Below are positions 56,054 through 64,000 of a stretch of DNA of 64,000 nt, one piece after another. Within the stretch, counting starts at the first letter, position 1. Each line of letters begins with the position of its first letter. Source of the stretch: JAPORY01 sp965215385 (GTDB taxonomy: Bacteria; Pseudomonadota; Alphaproteobacteria; Rhodobacterales; Rhodobacteraceae); contig OZ244059.1 in NCBI GenBank assembly GCA_965215385.1, positions 2,790,001 to 2,854,000 of the forward strand, given 5' to 3'. The notes under the pieces are model-generated. The model worked only from the letters and a program-made list of their open reading frames with translations, had not been told where the DNA came from and did no database searches. A program made the translations under genes and the position numbers.

Positions 56054-57244
56054 ATGTTCCGGAAAAAATCTCCTACGCCGCCCATCTTGCGACTTTTCTG
56101 GTCGGGGCTGATCGCCTTTGTGGTGCTGATCCTCCCGGCGCAAGCGTTCGAAACCAAAGCGACCTCGGCTTTTGTTATCGACCAATCGACTGGAACGGTT
56201 TTGTTATCGAAAAATGCCGACATCCCTCTGCCGCCCGCGTCAATGTCAAAACTGATGACACTATACGTCGCGTTTGAAGCCCTCAAAGATGGACGACTGC
56301 GATTGGAGGAAAAACTGCCGGTTTCCGAGTACGCCATGTCCTTAGGCGGCTCGACCATGTTTCTTGATACGACGGACAGAGTATCCGTAGAAGATTTGCT
56401 ACGCGGCATCATTGTTCTATCCGGTAACGACGCGTGCGTGGTGATTGCCGAAGCACTCAGTCCAGACGGAACCGAGGCTGGATTTGCGCAAGTAATGAAT
56501 GAACGTGCGAAAGAACTTGGACTGACTAACACAAATTTAGTGAACGCGTCAGGCTGGCCAGCGCCGAATCACCGTATGTCAATGCGCGACCTTGTTATCC
56601 TTGCCAATCGGATAATCACAGATTTTCCAGAGTATTATCCGTGGTTTGCTGAACAAGAGTTTGGCTTCGACGGCCGCGCACCAATGAATTCCCGAAATCG
56701 CAACCCGCTCTTGGGCTTGGGTATCGGGGCCGATGGCTTAAAAACCGGTCATACGCAAGAAGCCGGTTACAGTTTAGTCGGATCCGCAACCCAAGGGGAT
56801 CGCCGCACAATTTTTGTGATTGCCGGTCTTGAAAGCGTCCGAGAACGGGCCGAGGAAGCCGAGGCAATTATTGGTTGGTCTTTCCGACAATTCGAGGCGA
56901 AAACCCTTGTCAAAGCTGGAACCCAGTTCGCCGAGATTGATGTCTGGATGGGCGATCTCTCAAGAGTTAACTTGATCGCCGCAAACGACGTTGAAGTACT
57001 GGTGCCAATTCTCGGTAACGACTCACTCGTTGGCGAAGTGATCTACGACAATCCCATAGAAGCACCCATTGCCGCCGGTCAAGTAATTGGAAAGTTAGTG
57101 TTTGCCGCCGGAAGTCTGCCGCAAATCAGGGTGCCACTCGTTGCCGATCGCGCAGTTGGTGCTGGCGGCATGCTGGCGCAAATTATCGCCGCCGCGAAGA
57201 TTTTGTTTCGCAAGGTGCAGACGACAGCTGAATCAGTGATATAA
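56054..57244 (+). CDS. dacC: D-alanyl-D-alanine carboxypeptidase (PBP5/6 type)
   Basis: A 396-residue low-molecular-weight penicillin-binding protein trimming the terminal D-Ala of peptidoglycan pentapeptides. A signal peptide (LFWSGLIAFVVLILPAQA) is followed by the active-site SMSK (Ser63-Lys66), SGN (123-125) and KTGHT near 240. A C-terminal PBP5-like domain and an amphipathic tail for membrane anchoring follow. The ATG at 56054 gives a sensible signal peptide; an open frame extends further up. tmk follows after 11 bases. The symbol is by analogy with alphaproteobacterial naming. Confidence 0.93.
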   Translation: MFRKKSPTPPILRLFWSGLIAFVVLILPAQAFETKATSAFVIDQSTGTVLLSKNADIPLPPASMSKLMTLYVAFEALKDGRLRLEEKLPVSEYAMSLGGSTMFLDTTDRVSVEDLLRGIIVLSGNDACVVIAEALSPDGTEAGFAQVMNERAKELGLTNTNLVNASGWPAPNHRMSMRDLVILANRIITDFPEYYPWFAEQEFGFDGRAPMNSRNRNPLLGLGIGADGLKTGHTQEAGYSLVGSATQGDRRTIFVIAGLESVRERAEEAEAIIGWSFRQFEAKTLVKAGTQFAEIDVWMGDLSRVNLIAANDVEVLVPILGNDSLVGEVIYDNPIEAPIAAGQVIGKLVFAAGSLPQIRVPLVADRAVGAGGMLAQIIAAAKILFRKVQTTAESVI

Positions 57245-57255
57245 TTTGGTTTCGC

Positions 57256-57915
57256 ATGTTCATTAGCATGGAGGGCATTGATGGTGCCGGTAAATCGACA
57301 CAAGTAGGCCTGCTAAAACAAGAACTGGTCAATGACGGCTATAAGGTCGTTGACACCCGTGAACCAGGTGGCACTGACGGGGCCGAGAGTATCCGAAACC
57401 TATTGCTCGAGGGCGAGAGCGACCGCTGGTCAGCAGCGACGGAAATCCTGCTTTTTACTGCGGCAAGAAATGATCACTATGAGCGTGTTATCAAGCCAGC
57501 CCTGCATCAAGGTGCTATAGTCATCTGTGATCGGTTCGCTGATAGTACCAGAGTATATCAAAGTAGAGGACAAAAAGACCTCAAACAAACCATAGACTCC
57601 CTCCACGCACTCTTCATCGGTGGTGAGCCTGATCTGACCGTTCTGATTGATATTGATCCGTCGCTAGGCTGGTATCGTGCGCTGGCGCGCAAAAATGATG
57701 AGACGCGTTTTGAGAAAATCGGTCTTGATCTACAAATCAAACTGCGGGCGGAATTCCTCAGTTTGGCGAACAAGGAACCTGACCGGTTTGAGGTGGTTGA
57801 CGGCAATCGCGATACGATCACAATCGCTAGGGATGTTTACGACCGCGTCTCCCAAAAAATAGCGGCTCAACGCCAACAAGCGGGACATTCCTTACCGCCG
57901 TCTTGTCTGCCATGA
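57256..57915 (+). CDS. tmk: Thymidylate kinase
   Basis: A 219-residue P-loop kinase phosphorylating dTMP to dTDP. The P-loop MEGIDGAGKSTQ, TREPGGTDGAESIRNLLLEG and the DRFADSTRVYQ motif are all conserved, as is the VLIDIDPSLG strand with a somewhat unusual LID. It lies between dacC and holB, an order kept in relatives. Confidence 0.95.
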   Translation: MFISMEGIDGAGKSTQVGLLKQELVNDGYKVVDTREPGGTDGAESIRNLLLEGESDRWSAATEILLFTAARNDHYERVIKPALHQGAIVICDRFADSTRVYQSRGQKDLKQTIDSLHALFIGGEPDLTVLIDIDPSLGWYRALARKNDETRFEKIGLDLQIKLRAEFLSLANKEPDRFEVVDGNRDTITIARDVYDRVSQKIAAQRQQAGHSLPPSCLP

Positions 57916-58038
57916 TATATTAAGTCATCCACAAAGACAGCCCGTTGCACGGGTCAAATTACGCCGATCTTGAGGTTTGCGTCGCGGAACTCGCCCCTCG
58001 TCAAAACCAGATTACAGAGAAATGATTGGAGAACTCTA

Positions 58039-59184
58039 GTGGAAATTTCCAATGACGGTTCCCCTTCACCGGATTGTGTGTCCGGCGCTCCGCATCCGTG
58101 TGCAACGCTAAGTCTAATCGGTCAACAAGTCGCCGAGGCAACTTTCTTGAAATCTGTCGTCAATGGCCGTTTGCATCACGGATGGCTAATGACCGGTTCA
58201 AAAGGAATCGGCAAAGCAACGCTTGCGTATCAGATTTCCCGGTTCCTATTAGGACGTTCGATAGAAGAGATCCCCGATGCTGCGGCAACCGCCCTCGAAG
58301 CAAAAACCCTCGCGAGAGATTCTGAGCATCTGGTCACTCAGCGCATTATGGCGGGGTCGGAGGCAAACTTCAAATTGGTGACCCGCACACTCACGACAAC
58401 AGGACGGTTGAGCGATGTTATTCGAGCCGATGATGTTCGCAGTTTGCACGCCTTCTTTGGTCTTAAATCGCGCGATCATAGATATCGGGTTGTCCTAATT
58501 GATGCGGCTGACGACCTGAATGTACAAGCAGCTAACGCGTTATTGAAAGTTCTTGAGGAGCCACCCCCGAATGCGGTGATTTTGTTGATTGCCCATCAGC
58601 CGTTTCGATTATTGCCGACAATTCGGTCACGGTGTCGTCTGCTTCGTCTGTTGCCCCTCGCACCGTCTGATATGGCCCGAGCATTAGTACAAACGGGAAC
58701 AGAGCCAGTCGAAGACGCCACAGCGCAAGTCTTGGTCGAACTATCTGCTGGTTCGGTTGGTACTGCATTTAGGATGTTGAACGCGAGCGGCGTGGAACTC
58801 TACCAAAAAGTTATCGAACTCATGGCGACATTTCCGCGGTTCAATCGCCAGTTGGCTTTAGATTTGGTCAACGCCGTTACTGAAAAGAAAAGCGGTGATC
58901 GGCTAGACCTATTTTTCGACGTTGTAGATATCGCTTTAAGTCGATTGGCGCGCAGAGGCGCTCTTGGTGCGTCTTTGCCGTCAGCGGCACTGCAGGAGCC
59001 CGAAACCCTTGCACGGCTCTCGCCAGACCCGCAAGCAGCGCGTCAGTGGGCAGCTGCCGCTGCCACAGTGAATGAGCACTGCCGCACCGGACTTGAAGTC
59101 AACATTGATCCGAGCGCACTTATCCTTGATATGATTTTTCGCTTAGCGCAAACAACCATGAATAAAAAAGCTCTCCACCTATAA
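58039..59184 (+). CDS. holB: DNA polymerase III subunit delta-prime
   Basis: A 381-residue clamp-loader subunit of the AAA+ fold. The P-loop-like GSKGIGKATLAYQISRFLL and the LIDAADDLNVQAANALLKVLEEPPPNAVILLIAHQPFRLLPTIRSRCRLLRL block (sensor 1 and SRC motif) are diagnostic. The GTG at 58039 with GGAG eight bases upstream is preferred over a TTG at 57970. The stop overlaps the tatD ATG (TAATG). In relatives metG often lies between holB and tatD; it is not here. Confidence 0.93.
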   Translation: MEISNDGSPSPDCVSGAPHPCATLSLIGQQVAEATFLKSVVNGRLHHGWLMTGSKGIGKATLAYQISRFLLGRSIEEIPDAAATALEAKTLARDSEHLVTQRIMAGSEANFKLVTRTLTTTGRLSDVIRADDVRSLHAFFGLKSRDHRYRVVLIDAADDLNVQAANALLKVLEEPPPNAVILLIAHQPFRLLPTIRSRCRLLRLLPLAPSDMARALVQTGTEPVEDATAQVLVELSAGSVGTAFRMLNASGVELYQKVIELMATFPRFNRQLALDLVNAVTEKKSGDRLDLFFDVVDIALSRLARRGALGASLPSAALQEPETLARLSPDPQAARQWAAAAATVNEHCRTGLEVNIDPSALILDMIFRLAQTTMNKKALHL

Positions 59185-59996
59185 TGACCAACAATCCAAC
59201 AATCTCTGACAGCCATTGCCATCTTGATTTCCCCGATTTCGACGATGAAGTTGACGATATCGTCACTAGGGCAATCGCTGCGGGCGTTACCCGTATGATC
59301 ACGATTTGTACGAAACTACGCGAGGAAACCAAGGTCAGAAAAATTGCCGAAACTTATCCCGAAGTGTATTATGCCGCTGGCACCCATCCAATGAATGTCG
59401 CTGAAGAAAGTATGATTGCTGCCAATGAACTCATTGCGCTTGCGAACCATCCAAAAATGGTCGGCATCGGTGAGAGCGGGCTCGACTTTTATTATACGGT
59501 CGACACTGCCGACCAGCAAGTACGATCCTTTCGCAATCATATTGCTGCCGCACGAGAAACTGGCCTACCACTTATCATTCACTCCCGAAGTGCCGATGAG
59601 GCAATGGCGAGGATTTTGCTTGATGAGTACGCTCAAGGTGCCTTTGGTGCGGTAATGCATTGTTTTTCATCAAGTGCTGAACTCGCGAGAGTTGCACTCG
59701 ATTTGGGTTTCTATCTATCCTTGTCAGGCATCATCACGTTTCCGCGCAGTGAAGAGTTACGCGATACTGTTGCTGCAGCACCGATAGATCGAATTCTTGT
59801 TGAGACTGATAGTCCGTATCTCGCCCCGCCTCCTCATCGTGGCCAGCGCAATGAGCCCGCTTTTGTTGTTCACACAGCGGCAGTGATAGCCAATATCTTC
59901 AAGCTTGATTACTCTGACTTTGCAAAACGAACGGAGCGCAACTTCGAGCGTTTGTTTCGTAAGACGACGGCGGATTCTGTTTCTGATGGGGGCTGA
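59184..59996 (+). CDS. tatD: TatD-family metal-dependent deoxyribonuclease
   Basis: A 270-residue TIM-barrel hydrolase of the TatD/YcfH family, implicated in DNA 3-prime processing and quality control. Metal-binding motifs are in order: DSHCHLDF, GESGLDFYY, IIHSRSADE, VMHCFSS and ETDSPYLAPPPHRGQRNEPAFV. The ATG overlaps the holB stop by one base, and its own 3-prime end overlaps the next gene. Confidence 0.94.
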   Translation: MTNNPTISDSHCHLDFPDFDDEVDDIVTRAIAAGVTRMITICTKLREETKVRKIAETYPEVYYAAGTHPMNVAEESMIAANELIALANHPKMVGIGESGLDFYYTVDTADQQVRSFRNHIAAARETGLPLIIHSRSADEAMARILLDEYAQGAFGAVMHCFSSSAELARVALDLGFYLSLSGIITFPRSEELRDTVAAAPIDRILVETDSPYLAPPPHRGQRNEPAFVVHTAAVIANIFKLDYSDFAKRTERNFERLFRKTTADSVSDGG

Positions 59997-60786
59997 GGTT
60001 CGCCTGACAATACTCGGTTGCGGCTCCTCGGGTGGGGTTCCTCGCCTCGGGGGTCACTGGGGAGATTGTGACCCTGCTAATCCCAAGAATCGCCGCCGCC
60101 GCTGTTCGCTGTTGGTCGAGAGATCGAGTGATAGTGGAACCACCAGTGTCCTCATTGATACCTCTCCCGACTTGCGAAGCCAATTATTGGATACCGACAC
60201 GGGCAGACTTGATGGTGTCGTATACACCCACGCGCACGCAGACCACGTACACGGGATTGATGATCTGCGCATGATTGTATTCAATATGCGATCTCGCCTG
60301 ACCGTCTGGGCAGATCAGGATACGCAGAAGGCACTTCAGTCGCGATTTGGATATGCTTTCACGCAAGTGAAGGGGTCGTCCTATCCCCCGATTCTTAAAA
60401 TGAAGACGATCAAAGGCCAGTTTTCGATTACCGGACCCGGCGGTGAAATTCCGTTTGCGCCATTTAGAGTAGATCACGGTGCTATTCATTCGCTTGGCTT
60501 CCGCATCGGTGATGCGGTTTATCTTCCAGATGTCGCTGAAATTCCTGATCTCGCTTGGCCCAACCTTATGAATCTTGATCTATGGATTGTTGACGCGCTG
60601 CGCCGTACGCCGCACCCAACGCATTCCCACCTCGAAAAGACCTTGCAATGGATTGAGCGAGCGGAACCCAAGAGGGTTGTTTTGACCAACATGCATATTG
60701 ATCTTGACTATGCGACTGTTGATGCTGAAACGCCGCGCTACGTCACCCCGGCATTTGATGGCATGGTGCTTGAGATCTTGATTTGA
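59986..60786 (+). CDS. MBL-fold metallo-hydrolase (PhnP/RNase Z-like)
   Basis: A 266-residue metallo-beta-lactamase-fold protein. The zinc motif HAHADHVHG (HxHxDH) and FRVDHG, then THSH near the end, are present, along with ILGCGSSGGVPRLGG at the N-terminus as in PhnP-like phosphodiesterases. By family it likely acts on a phosphodiester. The ATG at 59986 overlaps tatD by 11 bases. This hydrolase commonly follows tatD in alphaproteobacteria; its substrate is unknown. Confidence 0.9.
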   Translation: MGAEVRLTILGCGSSGGVPRLGGHWGDCDPANPKNRRRRCSLLVERSSDSGTTSVLIDTSPDLRSQLLDTDTGRLDGVVYTHAHADHVHGIDDLRMIVFNMRSRLTVWADQDTQKALQSRFGYAFTQVKGSSYPPILKMKTIKGQFSITGPGGEIPFAPFRVDHGAIHSLGFRIGDAVYLPDVAEIPDLAWPNLMNLDLWIVDALRRTPHPTHSHLEKTLQWIERAEPKRVVLTNMHIDLDYATVDAETPRYVTPAFDGMVLEILI

Positions 60787-60846
60787 CCGAAGTTCCCGCC
60801 CTTTTGGTGGCAAGTTCGCGGCGACGTTTGTTGCCATCTTTGAGCT

Positions 60847-61779
60847 ATGTTGCAAGTGCTCATTAGTATCATTCTGCCGGTTTTTCTAGTCATTGCCGCG
60901 GGTTATGGCACGACTCGAATAGGATTTCTGTCACACCTACATATTGCTGGACTGATGAAGTTCACACAAGGTTTTGCGATTCCGTGCTTATTGTTCGCCG
61001 CGATTGCTGAGCTTGACCTATCAAGTAGTTTTAATCCGAAACTTTTGGTGGCTTTCTTTCTCGGTGCCGGGATCTGTTTTGTCCTTGGGATTTTAGGGGC
61101 ACAATGGATTTTGCGGCGAGACCTTCAGGATGGCGTTGTCATCGGTTTTTGCTGCCTTTTTTCCAATTCGGTGCTACTCGGTTTGCCGCTCACTGAGCGG
61201 GCCTATGGTGCTAACAATCTTGTCGGCAACTTTGCCATCATTGCCCTGCACTCACCCTTTTGCTACGGGCTGGGCATCATCACGATGGAGATCGTTCGAC
61301 ATCGTGGAAAGAAATGGCGCAGTTTGCTAACGGCGGTCATTCTTGAGATTTTCTCAAACACACTGATCATCGCGATCTTGCTTGGATTTCTATTCAACAT
61401 TGCTGGCTGGTCATTGCCCGAGACGATCAATGATGCGTTAACCATGATCATTGCCGCTGCTTTGCCGACAGCGCTCTTTGCTCTGGGGGGCGTTTTGGTT
61501 CAATATCGGCTTGAGGGCAGCATCCGTGCGGTATTGATGGTATGCATAATTTCTTTGCTTATTCATCCAGCGATCACTTGGTTGCTTGGAAGTTTGCTTG
61601 TACTTCCGGTTGAACTGTTCCGTTCTGTGGTATTGACCGCGGCAATGGCACCGGGTGTGAATGCCTTCATCTTCGCGAGTATGTATGAGCGAGGTAAGCG
61701 CATCGCCGCGTCTTCGGTGCTGATTGCAACGGGACTCTCAGTTATCACAACTTGGTATTGGTTGATTATTCTGGGTTGA
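60847..61779 (+). CDS. AEC-family (auxin efflux carrier-like) transporter
   Basis: A 310-residue inner-membrane protein with about ten helices and the AEC/mdcF pattern: VLISIILPVFLVIAAGYGTTR, MKFTQGFAIPCLLFAAIA (proline in a broken helix), LGLPLTERAYG and APGVNAFIFASMYERG. Substrates in this family include malonate and other organic acids; here it is unknown. It follows the MBL hydrolase by 60 bases. Confidence 0.9.
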   Translation: MLQVLISIILPVFLVIAAGYGTTRIGFLSHLHIAGLMKFTQGFAIPCLLFAAIAELDLSSSFNPKLLVAFFLGAGICFVLGILGAQWILRRDLQDGVVIGFCCLFSNSVLLGLPLTERAYGANNLVGNFAIIALHSPFCYGLGIITMEIVRHRGKKWRSLLTAVILEIFSNTLIIAILLGFLFNIAGWSLPETINDALTMIIAAALPTALFALGGVLVQYRLEGSIRAVLMVCIISLLIHPAITWLLGSLLVLPVELFRSVVLTAAMAPGVNAFIFASMYERGKRIAASSVLIATGLSVITTWYWLIILG

Positions 61780-62062
61780 GTGATTGAAAAGGGCACTCAT
61801 TGGCAGGTGTTTTTGCCGCCACCCTCGCTGGCCGCTACCAAAGTCATCCGCTATAATTTTCCCATTAGTCCGTCAAAGATTGGTATGATAACTCTGTCGA
61901 GGAATTCGTCACGGAAATGGTCTCAAATATCGCCCAGCCGACCGAAGAGGAAAAGCTTGCGGCGAGAGTCATTGCAATTGAGCAGTCCCACTCTGGCCAA
62001 TCTACAATTGCCGCTCATTAAAGTTTGATCTAATCGACATAGTGTTGTTAAATCTCACTTCT
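61780..62062. other. Spacer with possible gene relic
   Basis: A short frame at about 61919-62023 (MVSNIAQPTEEEKLAARVIAIEQS) looks protein-like and ends in a stop after 35 codons; no family. The rest may contain the 3-prime end of the IS607-type element, including any TnpB guide RNA. Confidence 0.35.
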
Positions 62063-63238
62063 TCACACCGTCATCAAGCGTGCGGGGGCTTGTGCTCCCG
62101 TCTTATCGCTCTCTTGGGTGCGTTTAACGACCGCCGTGAGCGTGTGCAGTCGGTAATTGCGAAGATTGCGGCCAGCGTTGAGATCGCGATCATGCAGAGT
62201 GTGACATTCGACACACCGCCCTTCCCGATCTCCAAGCGTTAAATCGCCGTTATAGGCACCGCACGTTGAACAAAGCTTGGAAGACGGAAAGAACCTGTCT
62301 GCCTTGATGATCGTGCAACCGCGTAGCTTGGCTTTATACCGCAATTGTCGCACCAGTGTGCCCAAACCCGCATCACTGATGGCGCACGAGAGACAACGGT
62401 TCCTCACCATCCTTTGCACGTTCAGATTTTCGATCACAATCGTGTCGTAACGACGCGTGAGATCATCGGATAATGCAGGCAGAACCGCACGTCTCTGATC
62501 GGCAATTCTCTTGTGCGCACGAGCAAGGGACAGCTTGGCTTTTACTGCCCGATTAGAGCCCTTTTGCTTGTTCGATAATCGCCGACACCGCCGCTGTAAA
62601 CGGCGGATATTGGCCGTGAGTTTTGGGTTGGCGGGAAACCGTTCACCCGTGGACAAGACAGCCAATTTCTTGACACCCCTATCCACACCAACCGTGATCG
62701 GTTGGTGGTCAGAGTGCTTCGTATCGTCATCTTTGGTGTCAATTAAAATCGACGCATAGTATTTTCCGGCCTTGCGGCTCATCGTGACTTGACACAAGGT
62801 TCCCGTAAACCGGCGTTCTTGCCGCATACGAAGACGCCCGGGACAGCGTTCGATCCGCAACGCGCGACCCGTAACATCAAACTTGGGTTTTTCGCGCCCG
62901 GCAAAACTCTCGCTGCTCTTCCCCTGACGCTTGCAGCGGGGGAAACCCGGTTGCTGTCCGGCCTTTACCCGTCGGAAAAATTGCTTGCAAGCGGTATCTA
63001 GATCGGCAATCGCGTTGCGGGTCACACGCGAAGACCCCTCTCCATCCCATGGAAAGGCGGGGCGCAACTGTTCCAGGTAGTATTGAGTCGCGACCTTCTT
63101 CGACCCCTTCACCCCATCTTGTGTGAAGTGTGCCAATAAATGGTTGTAGGCCTGGCGACACGAGCCGCCGGCACGATTGCAATAATCAGCCGGTTCATCC
63201 GTCGGATATAGCTGCACCTTATGAGCCAGAAGCGTCAC
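62063..63238 (-). CDS. tnpB: TnpB (RNA-guided nuclease, IS607-associated)
   Basis: A 391-residue TnpB with a complete RuvC triad: Asp186 (GVDRG), Glu270 (VIENLNVQRM) and Asp352 (HDRDLNAGRN). A zinc-ribbon of four cysteines (323, 326, 342, 345) lies between. TnpB uses a right-end RNA to cut the donor site and promote element retention. The guide RNA is expected to overlap the 3-prime end of the gene, near 62000-62250 on the minus strand. The N-terminus YDPxPPxx-like part begins MTLLAHKVQLYPTDEPADYC. It looks functional. Confidence 0.92.
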   Translation of the reverse strand: MTLLAHKVQLYPTDEPADYCNRAGGSCRQAYNHLLAHFTQDGVKGSKKVATQYYLEQLRPAFPWDGEGSSRVTRNAIADLDTACKQFFRRVKAGQQPGFPRCKRQGKSSESFAGREKPKFDVTGRALRIERCPGRLRMRQERRFTGTLCQVTMSRKAGKYYASILIDTKDDDTKHSDHQPITVGVDRGVKKLAVLSTGERFPANPKLTANIRRLQRRCRRLSNKQKGSNRAVKAKLSLARAHKRIADQRRAVLPALSDDLTRRYDTIVIENLNVQRMVRNRCLSCAISDAGLGTLVRQLRYKAKLRGCTIIKADRFFPSSKLCSTCGAYNGDLTLGDREGRCVECHTLHDRDLNAGRNLRNYRLHTLTAVVKRTQESDKTGAQAPARLMTV

Positions 63239-63827
63239 TCAATGCCGCCTTAATCAGTTTGTGCCTCTTGGAACGGGCACCATATAGTCGGGTACTAAAC
63301 ACGGTGATGATTTCCAATACATCCGGCGCTAACTCTTCTTCAAATGTCGGCTCTGAACCACGGTTGATGATCACGAGCTCAATCCCTAGCACTTCGCAAA
63401 GTGTGAATACCAGTTCCGCACCAAAGTGCCGTAGCCTATCCTTGTGGGTCAAAACTAAACGTCGCACCTGCCGGCGCCGGATCAGGTCGAGCAACCGCTT
63501 GAGACCCTTCTTTCGGTAGTTCATTCCGCTTCCTAGATCACTGATGACCGCAAAGCACCACCCTTTGGCCGCAGAAGAGGCGTCCCGCATGTCAACCTGA
63601 CGCTTCCGATCGTCTCTCTGGTCAAAGGAAGAAACACGCGCATAGCAAACCGTCGGGGCATCTACATCGCCGCGCTTGAGAAGATCATCAACCGCGTCGT
63701 CGCGGGTCCCGCCCCTTGTCTTTCGAGCCGGAAGCAGTTCACCAGTCGCTTCCCACTTCCGCATCGCTTGCGGCGCGGTTCCCACCATCTCTGCCGCCGT
63801 GCCGATCTTCACCATTATTGCCGACAT
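63219..63827 (-). CDS. tnpA: IS607-family serine recombinase TnpA
   Basis: A 202-residue protein. An N-terminal MerR-like helix-turn-helix (MVKIGTAAEMVGTAPQAMRKWEATGELLP) precedes the small serine recombinase catalytic domain, with YARVSS (Ser66 likely nucleophile), then DLGSGMNYRKKGLKRLLDL and the HKDRLRHFGAEL segment. By family it cuts and rejoins DNA through a Ser-linked intermediate to excise and insert the element. A truncated copy lies at 25445-25670. Confidence 0.92.
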   Translation of the reverse strand: MSAIMVKIGTAAEMVGTAPQAMRKWEATGELLPARKTRGGTRDDAVDDLLKRGDVDAPTVCYARVSSFDQRDDRKRQVDMRDASSAAKGWCFAVISDLGSGMNYRKKGLKRLLDLIRRRQVRRLVLTHKDRLRHFGAELVFTLCEVLGIELVIINRGSEPTFEEELAPDVLEIITVFSTRLYGARSKRHKLIKAALSDASGS

Positions 63828-64000
63828 CAGGTCACATTATAAGCAATTAGAAGAGATTGCAAGGAGCAGTTACTAACCCCTGCCCACAAACCCGAACATC
63901 ACAAGGCCTTTGCAAGCGACATTCAAGACTACTTATCCGAGGGTAGTGTCTCACTTTGAAATTTTCTCTTGCCTGTACCGAGGCAGAGGTTGTAGCGTCG
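63828..64000. other. Right edge
   Basis: Holds the 5-prime leader of the IS607-type element and unassigned sequence to the end of the window. Confidence 0.4.

Larger units (their letters stand above)
62063..63827 (-). mobile_element. IS607-type insertion sequence
   Basis: A serine recombinase gene (tnpA) and an accessory tnpB, overlapping by 20 bases on the minus strand, form a standard IS607 unit. Both frames are open. Exact ends cannot be drawn, since IS607 elements lack terminal inverted repeats and duplicate no target. The leader near 63830-63875 resembles that of the relic at 25445-25690. Confidence 0.85.

Noticed and set aside
1..64000. CRISPR array, prophage, rRNA operon or replication origin
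   Set aside because: No regularly spaced repeats, phage structural genes, rRNA sequence or DnaA/ParAB-type region was seen.

Overview
The window reads as a chromosomal segment of an alphaproteobacterium in the Rhodospirillales neighbourhood (inference). The markers are an ATP12-type F1-ATPase chaperone next to a RluC-type pseudouridine synthase and crcB, a Do-family protease downstream of rplQ, a complete Entner-Doudoroff block (gap-zwf-edd-eda), and the order tRNA-Ser / D,D-carboxypeptidase / tmk / holB / tatD / MBL hydrolase. Base composition looks roughly balanced. Coding density is low for a free-living relative: long stretches hold no intact gene, several old genes are broken by stops or frameshifts, and insertion-sequence debris is common. 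I infer ongoing genome erosion, as in a recently host-restricted or bottlenecked lineage.

Layout. 1-434: rplP. 435-6212: a 5.8 kb interruption of the ribosomal protein operon with a broken unknown gene, an NhaC-type antiporter and an IS110-family transposase relic. 6213-15761: the rest of the spc and alpha operons (rpmC, rpsQ, rplN, rplX, rplE, rpsN, rpsH, rplF, rplR, rpsE, rpmD, rplO, secY, rpsM, rpsK, rpoA, rplQ), with unusually loose spacing and no adk. 15762-19885: mostly eroded DNA with an M48 lipoprotein protease and a DUF6884-like ORF. 19886-23622: Do protease, crcB, rluC-like, ATP12. 23807-29725: accessory zone with two small coiled-coil/membrane proteins, an exported protein whose signal peptide is preceded by a 14-base homopolymer that can switch its frame, an IS607 relic, a broken ISKra4-family transposase and a broken IS30 element. 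30311-41134: RNase R (lacking its N-terminal domain), glutaryl-CoA dehydrogenase, ribulose-phosphate epimerase, a second inverted IS30 copy and cyclopropane fatty acid synthase, separated by eroded DNA. 41300-43330: a broken Rpn-family nuclease gene and a probable group II intron 5-prime relic. 44021-51290: aspS, then gap-zwf-edd-eda. 51442-54127: rpsD and the protocatechuate genes pcaC-pcaH-pcaG. 55081-61779: tRNA-Ser, dacC-like, tmk, holB, tatD, MBL hydrolase, AEC transporter. 62063-63827: an intact-looking IS607-type element (serine recombinase plus TnpB).

Functionally, the core genes cover translation, secretion (SecY), transcription (RpoA), envelope maintenance (Do protease, carboxypeptidase, CFA synthase), glucose catabolism by the Entner-Doudoroff route and protocatechuate ring cleavage. 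The accessory signals most worth attention are the homopolymer-gated exported protein at 24690-25356, the poly-C hairpin at 903-950, three families of short dispersed repeats, and the interrupted ribosomal operon. No CRISPR array, prophage, rRNA operon or replication origin was recognised.
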